NCBI GenBank assembly: GCA_007859995.1
Contig: SMSL01000005.1
Location: 124,001 to 188,000, forward strand
Direction of reading: 5' to 3'
Length of the DNA: 64,000 bases
Origin: Candidatus Brocadiaceae bacterium S225
GTDB lineage: Bacteria; Planctomycetota; Brocadiia; Brocadiales; Scalinduaceae
The notes below the pieces were generated by a model. That model ran no database searches. It saw only the letters and a program-made list of their open reading frames with translations, and was not told where the DNA came from. The translations under genes were made by a program, and so were the position numbers. Shown one piece after another: positions 1 through 9,765 of the stretch (its first letter is position 1; every line of letters begins with the position of its first letter).

Positions 1-1
1 T

Positions 2-718
2 AGTGGCATTATCTTTCCGTTAGCATTGACGCTCCTGCCAATGACATTAATTATGAAACAGCCGGATCTTGGTACAAGCTTGATCCTGATTCCTGTATTT
101 TTTTCAATTATGTTCATTGCCGGTGTCAAAACCCGGTATATGTTTACTATTATAGCCTTCACTTTATCCACAATTCCTTTTTTCTGGTATTTTGTGCTTC
201 ATGCCTACCAGAAGACTAGAGTGGTAAGTTTTCTCTGGCCCGATACGGTAAGTAACTGGGGATCAGGTTATCACAGGATTCAATCATTAATAACGATTGG
301 TTCCGGTGGCAGTCTGGGAAGCGGATGGGGCAAAGGCGTGCAGAGTCAGCTTAACTTCCTTCCACAGGGGCATACAGATTTTATCTTTTCTGTTATAGCT
401 GAAGAATGGGGATTTTATAGAGTCAGTGTACTCCTGTGCCTTTATATGGTTTTTCTTGCATGTTGTATAGGAATTGCGTTAAACACCAGGGATCCTTATG
501 GCAGGTTGATTGTAACAGGTTTTACCGCAATGTTTGCCGCTCAAATACTCATAAATATTGCCATGACAATAGGGCTTGCACCAATTACCGGTATGCCATT
601 ACCATTTATCAGCTATGGGGGATCTTCCATGATATCATCTTTTATAGCTTTATCGTTTATATTTAATGTAAGAATGAGGAATAGAGTAGCTTTAGCGAAG
701 GATGGATTTTATGGATGA
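2..718 (+). CDS. rodA: Rod shape-determining protein RodA, C-terminal part
   Basis: This is the C-terminal part of a SEDS-family peptidoglycan glycosyltransferase that works with a class B penicillin-binding protein in cell-wall elongation. The frame is open to the window edge, so the start lies outside. About 238 residues remain, with several hydrophobic segments. Family landmarks seen are KQPDLGTSL near the start, the extracellular loop with WGKGVQSQLNFLPQGHTDF, FSVIAEEWGF, and the terminal GLAPITGMPLPFISYGGSS. The RodA/FtsW choice rests on overall similarity; RodA is favoured because no FtsZ or division genes are seen nearby. The last 17 bases overlap the next gene. Confidence 0.88.
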   Translation, partial: SGIIFPLALTLLPMTLIMKQPDLGTSLILIPVFFSIMFIAGVKTRYMFTIIAFTLSTIPFFWYFVLHAYQKTRVVSFLWPDTVSNWGSGYHRIQSLITIGSGGSLGSGWGKGVQSQLNFLPQGHTDFIFSVIAEEWGFYRVSVLLCLYMVFLACCIGIALNTRDPYGRLIVTGFTAMFAAQILINIAMTIGLAPITGMPLPFISYGGSSMISSFIALSFIFNVRMRNRVALAKDGFYG

Positions 719-2558
719 TATTCGTAGTTATGTAGAAGACAAAATTCTGCCTTTTGTGGAAACGCCAGGACAGTATATTGGAGAGGAGTGGAATTCCATC
801 AAAAAGGATGACAATGATATAGACGTTACCATTGCTCTGGCCTTTCCGGATACGTACGCAATAGGAATGTCACATATGGGCATGCAGATTTTATACGGTC
901 TTTTAAACGAACGGAAAGACACCGCTTGCGAAAGAGTATTTGCGCCATGGTATGACATGGAAACAGCTCTCAGGGAACACGATATACCATTATATTCTCT
1001 GGAGACATTCAGGCCTTTAAAAGAATTTGATATTATTGGTTTTTCACTTCAATATGAAATGTCGTTTACAAACGTACTTAACATGCTGGACCTTGCAAAG
1101 ATACCGTTGAAAAGTAAAGAAAGAGCGGAAAGTGATCCGTTAGTTATTGCAGGAGGACCTCTGGCACTTACTCCAGAACCAATCTCCGATTATATTGATA
1201 TCTTCTTTGTTGGTGATGGAGAGGAGAAACTGCCTCAGTTTATCGAAAATTTTAAGGCACTTAAAAAAACGGAAAATTTGTCAAAAAAGGAGATGATTGT
1301 CTCGCTTGTCAAAGAGATGAAAAACCTTTATGCCCCTTCTCTTTATGATGTCACTTATGATCCTGACGGTGTTATAAACAAAATCGAACCAAACCTTCCG
1401 GATGTACCCCCTGTTGTACATGGCGCATCCGTCAGCAATCTAGGAAAAGCATATTTTCCTGAAAAACCGATTATACCATATGTACAGACCGTCTTTGACC
1501 GCATCTCAATTGAAGTTATGCGGGGCTGCACACAAGGGTGCAGATTCTGTCAGGCAGGAATGACAAGACGGCCAAACAGAATACGCTCTGTGGATAAAAT
1601 CCTTAACATGTCCACAGATTGCTATCGTAACACTGGACACGACGAAATATCTCTCGGAGCATTGTCAATAAGCGACTATCCGCATCTGAAAGATTTGATG
1701 GTCCGCATGGGAAAAGCTTTCGACCAAGAGAAAGTAAATATAGCATTTCCCTCCCTGAGAGTTTCTGATCAGCTGGTCAAGTTGCCTTCTCTTCTCAATA
1801 CGGTACGCAAATCCGGCTTAACATTGGCCCCTGAAGCTGCGACTACAAGGCTCAGAAGGGTAATCAACAAAAATATTTCAAACGACGATCTCTTCGCAGG
1901 TGTTAAAGAGGCATACAAAGAGGGATGGAGCATAGTTAAATTATACTTTATGGTTGGTCTCCCCACTGAGACAGATGAGGACGTTGAAGAGATAGCAAAT
2001 CTGGCCTACAAAATTTCCAGTCTCAAGAAAGAGGTTAAAGGCTCGTACGGAAACGTGAATATAACGATATCAACCTTCGTCCCCAAGGCCCATACCCCAT
2101 TTCAATGGGAACCAATGATTTCACTGGAAAGAATAAAAGAAATTAAGCGCATCATAATGAATAAGATCAAGCACAGAAGAATTCGTGTGAAATTTAACAA
2201 ACCGGAGAGAAGCATACTGGAAGGAATATTTGCACGTGGCGACAGAAGGCTGGGACAAGTAATCCTTCACGCCTGGCAGGATGGATGCCGGTTTGATTCC
2301 TGGGATGATAACTTTGCTTACGATAAATGGAAAATTGCATTTGAGAAAGCGGGCCTGGATGAAAACTTTTACTTATCTAGAGAAAGAAGGGAAGATGAAG
2401 TTCTTCCATGGGAGCATCTTAGCTGTGGGTTAATAAAAGAGTTCCTGATAAGTGAGAGGAAGAAATCTTTTGAACAGGAGTTTACGTCTGATTGCTTTAC
2501 AGACGATTGCCCGGATTGCGGCGCATGCCCAAGATCAGAGCATTATGTAAAAAGTTGA
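702..2558 (+). CDS. B12-binding radical SAM protein, TIGR03960-like
   Basis: A 618-residue radical SAM protein. The N-terminal region (about 1-240) has the Rossmann-like, B12-binding look of this family (GMSHMGMQILYGLLN, GDGEEKLPQF). The Fe-S cluster motif CX3CX2C is at C276, C280 and C283 (RGCTQGCRFCQAG). The tail is Cys-rich (DDCPDCGACPR), possibly a second metal site. It matches the unfused form of the TIGR03960 family, often found near rodA and ribosomal genes and still without an assigned reaction. The first ATG lies inside rodA; an alternative ATG is three codons downstream. The overlap suggests translational coupling. Confidence 0.85.
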   Translation: MDFMDDIRSYVEDKILPFVETPGQYIGEEWNSIKKDDNDIDVTIALAFPDTYAIGMSHMGMQILYGLLNERKDTACERVFAPWYDMETALREHDIPLYSLETFRPLKEFDIIGFSLQYEMSFTNVLNMLDLAKIPLKSKERAESDPLVIAGGPLALTPEPISDYIDIFFVGDGEEKLPQFIENFKALKKTENLSKKEMIVSLVKEMKNLYAPSLYDVTYDPDGVINKIEPNLPDVPPVVHGASVSNLGKAYFPEKPIIPYVQTVFDRISIEVMRGCTQGCRFCQAGMTRRPNRIRSVDKILNMSTDCYRNTGHDEISLGALSISDYPHLKDLMVRMGKAFDQEKVNIAFPSLRVSDQLVKLPSLLNTVRKSGLTLAPEAATTRLRRVINKNISNDDLFAGVKEAYKEGWSIVKLYFMVGLPTETDEDVEEIANLAYKISSLKKEVKGSYGNVNITISTFVPKAHTPFQWEPMISLERIKEIKRIIMNKIKHRRIRVKFNKPERSILEGIFARGDRRLGQVILHAWQDGCRFDSWDDNFAYDKWKIAFEKAGLDENFYLSRERREDEVLPWEHLSCGLIKEFLISERKKSFEQEFTSDCFTDDCPDCGACPRSEHYVKS

Positions 2559-2572
2559 AACCTTTTAATCAT

Positions 2573-5569
2573 CTAATTTCCATAATACACAAATGGCGCC
2601 CAGTAATATGGTGCTTTGTATTTCTCTCCAAAGTTACCATCGATAAATTGGCGTTTCACCTCTGTAATGGCATCTAAATAACTCATCCCCTTGTCTTGAA
2701 CCAGTCCGTACATTGTTGCCATAAACTGTGAAGTAGACTCACCCGTCACTCTCCAGAGTGATACAGAAACTGCCTTAGCACCGGATAAAACAAAGGAATG
2801 GATCAGCCTGGTAAAACCATCGTCCTCGTAAATCTCTCCCAAACCGGTATCAAAAGCTGACAGGACAACCAGATCGGCCCTGATCTCCATTTTTGCAATT
2901 TCTTCGGTACGCAAATAACCATCTTCTTTTCCCATTTTTTTGAATTGTGATAAAGCCAGGGCTGAAAGCTCCGGCACCCCCGGAACAAGAAGACCGTGAG
3001 TCGCAAAATGAAGCACTTTGTAATCATAGAATTTCCAGTCATCAGACAGCTCCTTTATATTTTTTTCCGTTACATTTTTACCGGTAAAGAGATCTGACTT
3101 ATGGATTATTCTTTTTATATGATTAACCTCATTCAATGTTTCCGGCAAGTCAGGCCAGGAAGAGATGCCCAGGACACTGTAGGCATTTCCAACAGATCGA
3201 ATATTATCAATATCCGGATAAAAAGTTTTCAATAAAAGATCTGTCTGGATATTTTCAAGATCAGAATAAATGTTTTTTGTTAAGACAGCCAGCTGGGCAT
3301 TGTTCTCGACCATTTCTGCCTTAAAATCAGAGTCTTCATAAACGGCCCCTCCAAATGCCAATAACGGTTTACGATCTTCATCGTATTCTCGTTCCCTGAT
3401 GAGTTTACGTATATCCAGGGATCGGATGTAGCTTATGCCATACTTTTCTACCAAGTATTGCCCATTTCCATCCATAAGAGTTCCGAAAGGCACAAAGGTT
3501 ATAATCCCATCCGGAATGATCACCAGGTTTTTCTTGTCCTTAATCTGCTCTTCCATCGGCTTGATAAGTAGTTCATATAATGCTCTTCCAATCCCTTTGG
3601 TATTTGCTTTATGAGGACTTTCCCTGGACCCGTAAATATCCCCTCTACCTCTTCGATCAGCGAATGGAGATTCCTTTAATAAAGAGCCGTAATAGTTGAT
3701 AATATTATTAAAATCATTTTTATTTTCGCTGAGACTGTGTTGATTTATTAAAAAAGTTTTTATCTGTGAGTCGTATTTGTCAATGGAATATGCGACAAAG
3801 GATTTGCAAGATATCTCCCTTCCAGTTATCTCTTTCCTCGTAATAGTAATCTGTACTATATTTTCCAGGCTAACGTTTGCATAGACAATTATTACAGTGT
3901 CATCATCCAACGTTTTTTGGATTTCCTCTACATCCTGCTGCCAAATCCACTTTTCACGCTTTTTTATGTGTTTTTCATTTACGACAAATCTTTCAATCAG
4001 AACCTTTGCCCTGATGAGTTCGATAGCCTGAAAGGCAGAAGAAACATCATTATCTTTAATATAAGCAGAAGTAAGCAATTGATAGGCATACAATAAATCA
4101 TCCAAAAAGCGCTTACGTATATCTCCTGTTGCGTTTTTACGTAATTCTTCTATTATGGATACCGATTCTTTAAAGTGTTCAATTGCGGTTTTATATTTTC
4201 CTTGTGAGATGGAAACTATACCAATTCTGTTGAGGTCTCTGTAGATATCAGTATCTTTTCGAATTTTTTTGTTATTGATCAGAACTTGTTCAAAGGGATA
4301 AATAATCTTGTCATGTTTGTTCCAGTAGAAGCGGTAATACAGATTAAGATTTTTTGAAATAAGGATCTCCCCCGCTTCTTCACTCAATTTTCTGTCTACA
4401 CCTAAAGCCTTTTCATAATACTCTATCGCCTTGTCATTTTGTCCCAGAGCATTAAAAACATTGCCAATATTATTTAAACTTATGGAAGTGTTATCGTCCT
4501 GACCCGGCTCTCTGGCAATACCTAACGCACCTTCAAAATACTTGACGGCCTTTTCATGTTGCCCCTGAGAATAGTAAACATTGCCAATATTGTTGAGGCA
4601 GTCAGCAACGTTAGTACCCTGGCCAAGATTCTTGTATATATCCATGGCCTCAATATAATACCTGATAGCCTTTTCATATTGACCTGTAGATTTGCAAATA
4701 TCGCCAATCTTATTAATCCTGCGCAGATATAGAATACTATCTTCCTTCCACAATTTTCTATATATATCCAAGGATTCTTCATAATACTTAATGGCGGTAA
4801 TATATTGATTCCATAATTTGTAAATATTACCAATGTTGTTAAGTCCGTTTGAAATTTTTTCTTCCAACCCCAGTTGTTTATCTATGGACAAGGCTTTTTC
4901 ATAGTACTCAAAGGCATTGTCATATTTCCCAATGGTTTCATAGACTTTACCAATATTTTCGAGGTCTGTAGCAGTATTGTCTTCCCGTCCTAGTTTTTTA
5001 TCTATAGCTAAAGCTTCCTCAAGATATTCTCTTGCCGTATCATGTTGCCCCAAAAAGTTGTAAGTATTTCCGATGTGGTTGAGGCCTGTGGCAATTTTAC
5101 CCTCCTGTCCCAGTTTTCTGTATATATCCAATGCCTCCAGATAATACTTGATAGCAACATCATGCCTCTTCAGATAATTGTAAAAGTACCCGAAGCAATT
5201 GAGGCAGTCGGCAACAAGATCTTCCCGATCAAGTTTTTCGGCTATTTTCAACGCCTCTTCGATTTTGTTGGTGGCCGTTTTATATTGACCGGCGAGAGAA
5301 TAATAGTAAGCGGCTTGATTCAGACCTGTCACTATATTTGATTTTATCGAATCTGGAGAATCTTTTTCTGCCTGCACAGATATTTCATACATCTCCGCAG
5401 CCTTAAGATATTCACCAAAGGTTTCTAGTTCCTGTGCTTTATGCCGGTTTGTATCTACAGGTTGTTCTCCCTGCGCGTAAAGAGATGAACCTGCAAATAA
5501 CATCTCTAACAGAACTAATAAGCCTATTATCTTCATATACATTTCACTAGATTTTGTTAACGAAAACAT
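2573..5569 (-). CDS. Secreted TPR-CHAT protein, apparently catalytically dead
   Basis: A 998-residue protein. The N terminus is a signal peptide ending near SLYAQ (in-frame ATGs at residues 1, 10 and 12, none with a strong ribosome site). Residues about 40-480 are eight or nine tetratricopeptide units of roughly 40 residues (LNNIGNIYKLWNQY, AIKYYEEALDIYRKLG types). Residues about 700-998 are a CHAT domain, the caspase/separase-fold peptidase related to HetF. The His of HFATHG (H858) is present, but the position that should carry the nucleophilic Cys (family consensus SAC.TGLG) reads SAFDTGLG with Phe906. The domain fold should survive (ending APYYWAPFVYYGN), so a scaffold or pseudoprotease role is more likely than proteolysis. 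It converges on the radical SAM gene. Confidence 0.85.
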   Translation of the reverse strand: MFSLTKSSEMYMKIIGLLVLLEMLFAGSSLYAQGEQPVDTNRHKAQELETFGEYLKAAEMYEISVQAEKDSPDSIKSNIVTGLNQAAYYYSLAGQYKTATNKIEEALKIAEKLDREDLVADCLNCFGYFYNYLKRHDVAIKYYLEALDIYRKLGQEGKIATGLNHIGNTYNFLGQHDTAREYLEEALAIDKKLGREDNTATDLENIGKVYETIGKYDNAFEYYEKALSIDKQLGLEEKISNGLNNIGNIYKLWNQYITAIKYYEESLDIYRKLWKEDSILYLRRINKIGDICKSTGQYEKAIRYYIEAMDIYKNLGQGTNVADCLNNIGNVYYSQGQHEKAVKYFEGALGIAREPGQDDNTSISLNNIGNVFNALGQNDKAIEYYEKALGVDRKLSEEAGEILISKNLNLYYRFYWNKHDKIIYPFEQVLINNKKIRKDTDIYRDLNRIGIVSISQGKYKTAIEHFKESVSIIEELRKNATGDIRKRFLDDLLYAYQLLTSAYIKDNDVSSAFQAIELIRAKVLIERFVVNEKHIKKREKWIWQQDVEEIQKTLDDDTVIIVYANVSLENIVQITITRKEITGREISCKSFVAYSIDKYDSQIKTFLINQHSLSENKNDFNNIINYYGSLLKESPFADRRGRGDIYGSRESPHKANTKGIGRALYELLIKPMEEQIKDKKNLVIIPDGIITFVPFGTLMDGNGQYLVEKYGISYIRSLDIRKLIREREYDEDRKPLLAFGGAVYEDSDFKAEMVENNAQLAVLTKNIYSDLENIQTDLLLKTFYPDIDNIRSVGNAYSVLGISSWPDLPETLNEVNHIKRIIHKSDLFTGKNVTEKNIKELSDDWKFYDYKVLHFATHGLLVPGVPELSALALSQFKKMGKEDGYLRTEEIAKMEIRADLVVLSAFDTGLGEIYEDDGFTRLIHSFVLSGAKAVSVSLWRVTGESTSQFMATMYGLVQDKGMSYLDAITEVKRQFIDGNFGEKYKAPYYWAPFVYYGN

Positions 5570-5677
5570 GGTCAGTATTATATAAAAGAAATATCGCGCA
5601 ATCTAATTAAATTGTTTGTATGGACAATTATCACAGACAATGAAGGTCTCTCTATTTTCAAATTTGAGCAAAAAAAA

Positions 5678-5700
5678 AGGCGCTCATTATCTGAGCGCCT
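5678..5700. terminator. Bidirectional rho-independent terminator
   Basis: A perfect 9-bp stem AGGCGCTCA / TGAGCGCCT with loop TTATC, flanked by an A-run upstream (5670-5677) and a T-run downstream (5701-5705), so it can act in both directions. It lies 52 bases past the stop of the HAO-like gene and would end the minus-strand cytochrome operon before the CHAT gene. Confidence 0.9.
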
Positions 5701-5751
5701 TTTTTCTACCTTATCACTACGGATAAATTACATCCGCATGAATGCACTTAT

Positions 5752-7509
5752 TTAATAGTCCAAATCCGATACTTCCCACACGTTGCCCACTGGTATACCA
5801 CTCTTCTTCTTTGCTGTACTTGCGTGGCCGTCACTACTTTCAGTTATGCGGTGTGAGACCGGTAGTGCTCCACCTAATCCCTGCTCTAAAGCATGCTCTC
5901 TACGCAATCTCACATTCTCCGATTGTACCTTTCCAAGCTGCATGATCATTGGTGCCTGTCCCCACCACCACATTACGTCCTGCTGGGCATGGGCATAACC
6001 TTTGTAGCCCTGAAGCTTATACCAGAACCACATCTTGGCATATTCCGTCTCTATCAAAGACGGGTTATTATCGCCCTGGTAAAACATGGCATACGCACCA
6101 AGGATCGGCCCGACAACCGGTACCTTTCCTCCTAATGTCTTGAAGGCATTATATACACCGTCACCGACTAAGGATGCCGGTAATAACTCGGCAAGCTTGT
6201 CACCAAGCGGATAGATATCACGGTCCGCCACAGACGGGTACATTATATCGTCAGCAATGAGATTATCAATTATAAGCTGCGCACTATCCGTGATCTTGAA
6301 AGCCTGGAACATGTAATCGTCAAGCTGCTCTAACCAGGTAGTTGCAAATCGAGGGCTGTGGCAATTTGAACAGACTTCTATCCACTTATCCCTCTTATCG
6401 AGGTTCTCATCTGAGTATACATCAATCTTCGGAGCGATGATATTTATCCCGTAAGGATAGTCCTTGAGCGATGACTCATACTCAATATTTGACGGAGGAA
6501 CAGTACCCATACGCCAGATACCCTTTGAAACGAAATTATGCGTAAACCTTCCACCACCCTGGTACATATGGCAGAACTGACATGTTGGCGTACGGTAGTC
6601 ATCACCAACCTGCACATGAGCAAGAGGCTTATCAAAATTGTAGCTCTCTTCTTCCATCTCTAAAATAATTCCATGTTTTGACTCACCATAAGACTCAGCA
6701 TCCGGATGATCAGGTCCCATGTGACAAGTCATACAGGCTTTTGGATGTCTAGCCTCAGCAGCAGAGAATGAGTGTCTTGTGTGGCATGGATCACATTTGG
6801 TAGAGATACCATGACACATATCACAACCGCCATTACCTGCCAACCAACCCCTTCTATCCGCTTCAGGATACCAGGGGACAAGAACGTTAGCCTCCATCGC
6901 CTGTATGTGATTTGGACGCCCATGGTCCTTTTCGCTGTTGAACTGACGTACCTGTCTTTCATGGCATTCACTGCATACCTCAGCGTTTGGCATTCTTATC
7001 TCATTTTTCACCGTGTCAGCGTGACAGTCGAAACAGTCAACATTGATGATTTCTCTTCCAATTGACTCCTCTATTATCTTCGTCTTACGGGCAATCAAAT
7101 CGGTTTTCCTTGGATTGAAATGAGCAGATCCTTTCCAATCATCTACGGCTCCGGTATTGATACCATCATGACACCTGATACAGAGATCTCTGCGTCCTTT
7201 TTTAATAAACAGAGAATGGTCCAGAATATCCATTTGTACATAGTGTCTCATTGGGGACATATACATCTGCATCGCTAATGGCTTGTAATAATCTTTGAAT
7301 AGACCGGCGCCCTCACTCAGACCAACATTATCCTTAAATATCGGATTGTACCAGTCTGGAAAGCCCTCATAAATATCCATAGTTTTCGCTACGTATGGTT
7401 CTTTCTCTGCAGTCTTTTCTTCATGCGCCTGGACTAATCCTGAAAACTGTATGGCTATAACCAGCAAAGCCACAGTAAGGAAAAGCATCAGTTTTTTTAC
7501 GTAATTCAT
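5752..7509 (-). CDS. Octaheme HAO-like cytochrome, probably reductive (nitrite to NO)
   Basis: A member of the hydroxylamine oxidoreductase family of anammox bacteria. An N-terminal signal peptide (LMLFLTVALLVIAIQ... ending near VQA) directs it across the membrane. Eight CxxCH motifs lie between residues about 112 and 388: CIRCH, CFDCH, CSECH, CDMCH, CDPCH, CMTCH, CQFCH, CSNCH. By eye, the C-terminal stretch that carries the haem-crosslinking Tyr in hydroxylamine- and hydrazine-oxidising members here reads YAHAQQDVMWWWG, without that Tyr, which suggests a reductive enzyme. The start at 7509 is preferred over the ATG three codons upstream because the AAAGGAGA ribosome site is then ten bases away. 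It sits 33 bases after the diheme cytochrome gene. Confidence 0.9.
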   Translation of the reverse strand: MNYVKKLMLFLTVALLVIAIQFSGLVQAHEEKTAEKEPYVAKTMDIYEGFPDWYNPIFKDNVGLSEGAGLFKDYYKPLAMQMYMSPMRHYVQMDILDHSLFIKKGRRDLCIRCHDGINTGAVDDWKGSAHFNPRKTDLIARKTKIIEESIGREIINVDCFDCHADTVKNEIRMPNAEVCSECHERQVRQFNSEKDHGRPNHIQAMEANVLVPWYPEADRRGWLAGNGGCDMCHGISTKCDPCHTRHSFSAAEARHPKACMTCHMGPDHPDAESYGESKHGIILEMEEESYNFDKPLAHVQVGDDYRTPTCQFCHMYQGGGRFTHNFVSKGIWRMGTVPPSNIEYESSLKDYPYGINIIAPKIDVYSDENLDKRDKWIEVCSNCHSPRFATTWLEQLDDYMFQAFKITDSAQLIIDNLIADDIMYPSVADRDIYPLGDKLAELLPASLVGDGVYNAFKTLGGKVPVVGPILGAYAMFYQGDNNPSLIETEYAKMWFWYKLQGYKGYAHAQQDVMWWWGQAPMIMQLGKVQSENVRLRREHALEQGLGGALPVSHRITESSDGHASTAKKKSGIPVGNVWEVSDLDY

Positions 7510-7542
7510 AATACTCATTCTCCTTTAATTTATATAAAAATC

Positions 7543-8343
7543 TTATTCAGCATGTTCTTTTGTTGTTTTCTTTTCACCAAGTGACTTTACAAAATGCACC
7601 ATACACCAGCGATCTTCATCTGACAGTTCGTTGGCAAAGGATGGCATCGGTGTGCCGTTCATACCTGTTGTAAATCTCATATAGATATCCCTGTTTGTTG
7701 CTCCGCCTTTAAACTTATCCCCACGGGTAAAATCATAAGGCAAAATCGGGATCCCCCATTCATCTTCAAGATCGTAACTGCTTGGACCATCGCCATTTCC
7801 TGTCTCTCCATGACACTTAAAGCACTCTTTCTGAAAATAAAGTTCCTTACCCCTTGCAATGGTCTTCTGTGTAGCCGTCATCTCAGCCCCTACAACCACA
7901 GATGCTTCCGGCTTCCTGTACTGCCAGGCTTCAGAAAAACTCTTTAATACCGGCAGCAGCGATTTAATTTGATCTAAATCAAGAATATCCCACGGCATCA
8001 TGGACGTCCCGTGAACCCCAACAAAAATTACATGAATAAGATCTGCATCCGTAGGTAGTGATCCTGTGGCGTTGGTACGAATCTTGTATTGACCTTTTGT
8101 AAAATCTCTGGGTTTTGGATAAAGGGCGCCATATAATGGACCGTACCCATCTCCTTCTTCACCGTGACACGGCGCGCAGTATTTATTATAAAGGTCTTTT
8201 CCCTCTAGCCTGTCTCCTGCCATTACCGTGTTACCAAGGCATAGCATGGACACAAAAACAATAATGATTGCACTGGACAGAATATTCGTCCAGCACAAAT
8301 TGTGTCCTCCATTAATTCCTTTCTTAACTTTCAAATATGCCAC
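7543..8343 (-). CDS. Diheme cytochrome c, partner of the HAO-like protein
   Basis: A 266-residue exported cytochrome. One hydrophobic signal or anchor segment (residues about 20-42, ending VMAG) is followed by two cytochrome c domains with CAPCH near residue 56 and CFKCH near residue 172. Likely axial Met ligands are in TSMMPW and GTPMPSF. The start is GTG; AGGAGG eight bases upstream supports it. As I recall, the Kuenenia pair kustc0457/kustc0458 has the same order and forms a large multihaem complex in which the diheme subunit passes electrons to the octahaem subunit; function here is inferred from that arrangement. Confidence 0.88.
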   Translation of the reverse strand: MAYLKVKKGINGGHNLCWTNILSSAIIIVFVSMLCLGNTVMAGDRLEGKDLYNKYCAPCHGEEGDGYGPLYGALYPKPRDFTKGQYKIRTNATGSLPTDADLIHVIFVGVHGTSMMPWDILDLDQIKSLLPVLKSFSEAWQYRKPEASVVVGAEMTATQKTIARGKELYFQKECFKCHGETGNGDGPSSYDLEDEWGIPILPYDFTRGDKFKGGATNRDIYMRFTTGMNGTPMPSFANELSDEDRWCMVHFVKSLGEKKTTKEHAE

Positions 8344-8901
8344 AGATTATTCCTCCTAAAACTTAAAAAAAATATGTCATTAATAAATCGACAAATACAT
8401 CGTATGCCACACATCTCCACTTTCAATTAATTTATCCAGATGTCTGTCTGTTCCCAAAGAAGAACATGTGGTTTAGCCAAAGAAATATAAAGACGAATTC
8501 AATGACCATTCAAAATCTTTTACAAGGTGCGGTTGCGGTAGTATAACATTTTCACAGTTTTTTCAAACTAAATTCTTAACTACAAAAAAAGATCTTATTG
8601 CTTATACACACTAACAATATTTTATCCGGGCATAAGCTCTTCCGCCAAAGTCACACAGCTTCCGAACAATACTTAATATTACAGAGGCCCTCGATATTTC
8701 TCTTTGTGCGTGTTGCGAGGCACCATAATTTAAGCAAACAGTGGCTACGGGCGCCACCCGTAACCGTACATGCCGAGCCTAATTTACGGCTAATAAATTG
8801 CTGTCGATATAATACAACTGTAATAACACCTAAAAAAGATGAATAATATCAGGCTATTTGTATTATGAACTATGTTAAACCTACGTTCTCCGTTCGTAAG
8901 T
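8344..8901. other. Intergenic region, probable promoter of the cytochrome operon
   Basis: No convincing gene. The part next to 8343 should hold the promoter of the diheme/HAO-like operon. An imperfect hairpin (GGCTACGGG / CCCGTAACC, one mismatch) at 8743-8765, followed by a shorter AGCC/GGCT pair, may end transcription from the PAS gene or be a repeat relic; it has no T-run. A plus-strand frame at 8598-8846 lacks a ribosome site and looks spurious. Confidence 0.4.
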
Positions 8902-9666
8902 TCAATGCTTTTTCTTAAATTCTTCTATTTCTCTCTGCCATTCCTCCTCCTGCCTCTTTCGCTCGGTAATATCCCTGATTATCCCTTCAATACGAATAGG
9001 TTTACCTGCTTCATTTTTAACCATAGTAGATGTACGTTCAGTGTAAAAAAGCTCGCCATTTTTCTTCTTGCAATATGATGCAAAATTTCTCCAGACACCA
9101 TCTTCTTCAAGCTTCTTAACGAGCCGTTCTCTGTCATTTTGATCGGCATAGATATCACTTACCTTTGTCCCGATCATTTCTTCAGGGGATTTGTAGCCGA
9201 ATATTTCTGCACAAGATTGATTTACCCACGTAAACTTTCCATTCACTCCAGGCTCACATTGGTAAACACCCTCTTTCAGCGAATCCAAGAGTAGCCTTTT
9301 ATCTCTTTCAGACTTTTGCAATTGAACCTTTTCCATTTCCAGCTGTTCCTTTGCATGTTCAAGCTCCTGGTTTATGTGTCTCATTTTTATATCATGTCCT
9401 CTTAACGAGTCCGCAATTTTTTCCGCTTCTTGCTTTTGCCCCACAGCTTCGTCCACCAGTTTACGCGCTTCTTCTGGCGAACCATAAGCTTTCATGATTC
9501 TTTTTTCCATATTTTCAGCAAATGTTTTTTCTCTGACAAAGCCCGCATCCTTCATGTCGTTGTATTTGTGTATCATCTTGACCGTAAACCCAACATCCAG
9601 AAACAATATCAGCAGAATAATGGTCTTCGCGTTAACTGAAAGACCCTTAGAGTTTCCATTACCCAT
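8902..9666 (-). CDS. Membrane-anchored PAS/PAC sensor without output domain
   Basis: A 254-residue protein with one transmembrane helix (residues about 14-32, KTIILLILFLDVGFTV), a long coiled coil rich in Glu/Lys (about 60-125), and a PAS domain with PAC motif (about 127-240; KEGVYQCEPGV, WVNQSCAEIFGY, IEGIIRDITERK). It ends soon after the PAC motif, so there is no histidine kinase, GGDEF or DNA-binding domain. The PAS core is a close paralogue of that in the upstream gene (same spacing and many identical residues). GGAG lies upstream of the ATG. It may be a signal adaptor or a truncated kinase; its ligand is unknown. Confidence 0.8.
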   Translation of the reverse strand: MGNGNSKGLSVNAKTIILLILFLDVGFTVKMIHKYNDMKDAGFVREKTFAENMEKRIMKAYGSPEEARKLVDEAVGQKQEAEKIADSLRGHDIKMRHINQELEHAKEQLEMEKVQLQKSERDKRLLLDSLKEGVYQCEPGVNGKFTWVNQSCAEIFGYKSPEEMIGTKVSDIYADQNDRERLVKKLEEDGVWRNFASYCKKKNGELFYTERTSTMVKNEAGKPIRIEGIIRDITERKRQEEEWQREIEEFKKKH

Positions 9667-9765
9667 AATTTCCTACTCCTTGTAAGTGTAGTGTTATTTT
9701 ATAAAATTTGTTGATAAAAACAAGCTTCTTATATAATTTGCCTATATCCTTACGGCGTACACCAT

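Noticed and set aside
4400-5400. Apparent direct repeats suggesting a CRISPR or satellite array
   Set aside because: The ~120-base periodicity is the coding of tetratricopeptide units in the CHAT protein.
8598-8846. 82-codon plus-strand frame upstream of the cytochrome operon
   Set aside because: No ribosome site, odd composition and overlap with a hairpin region.
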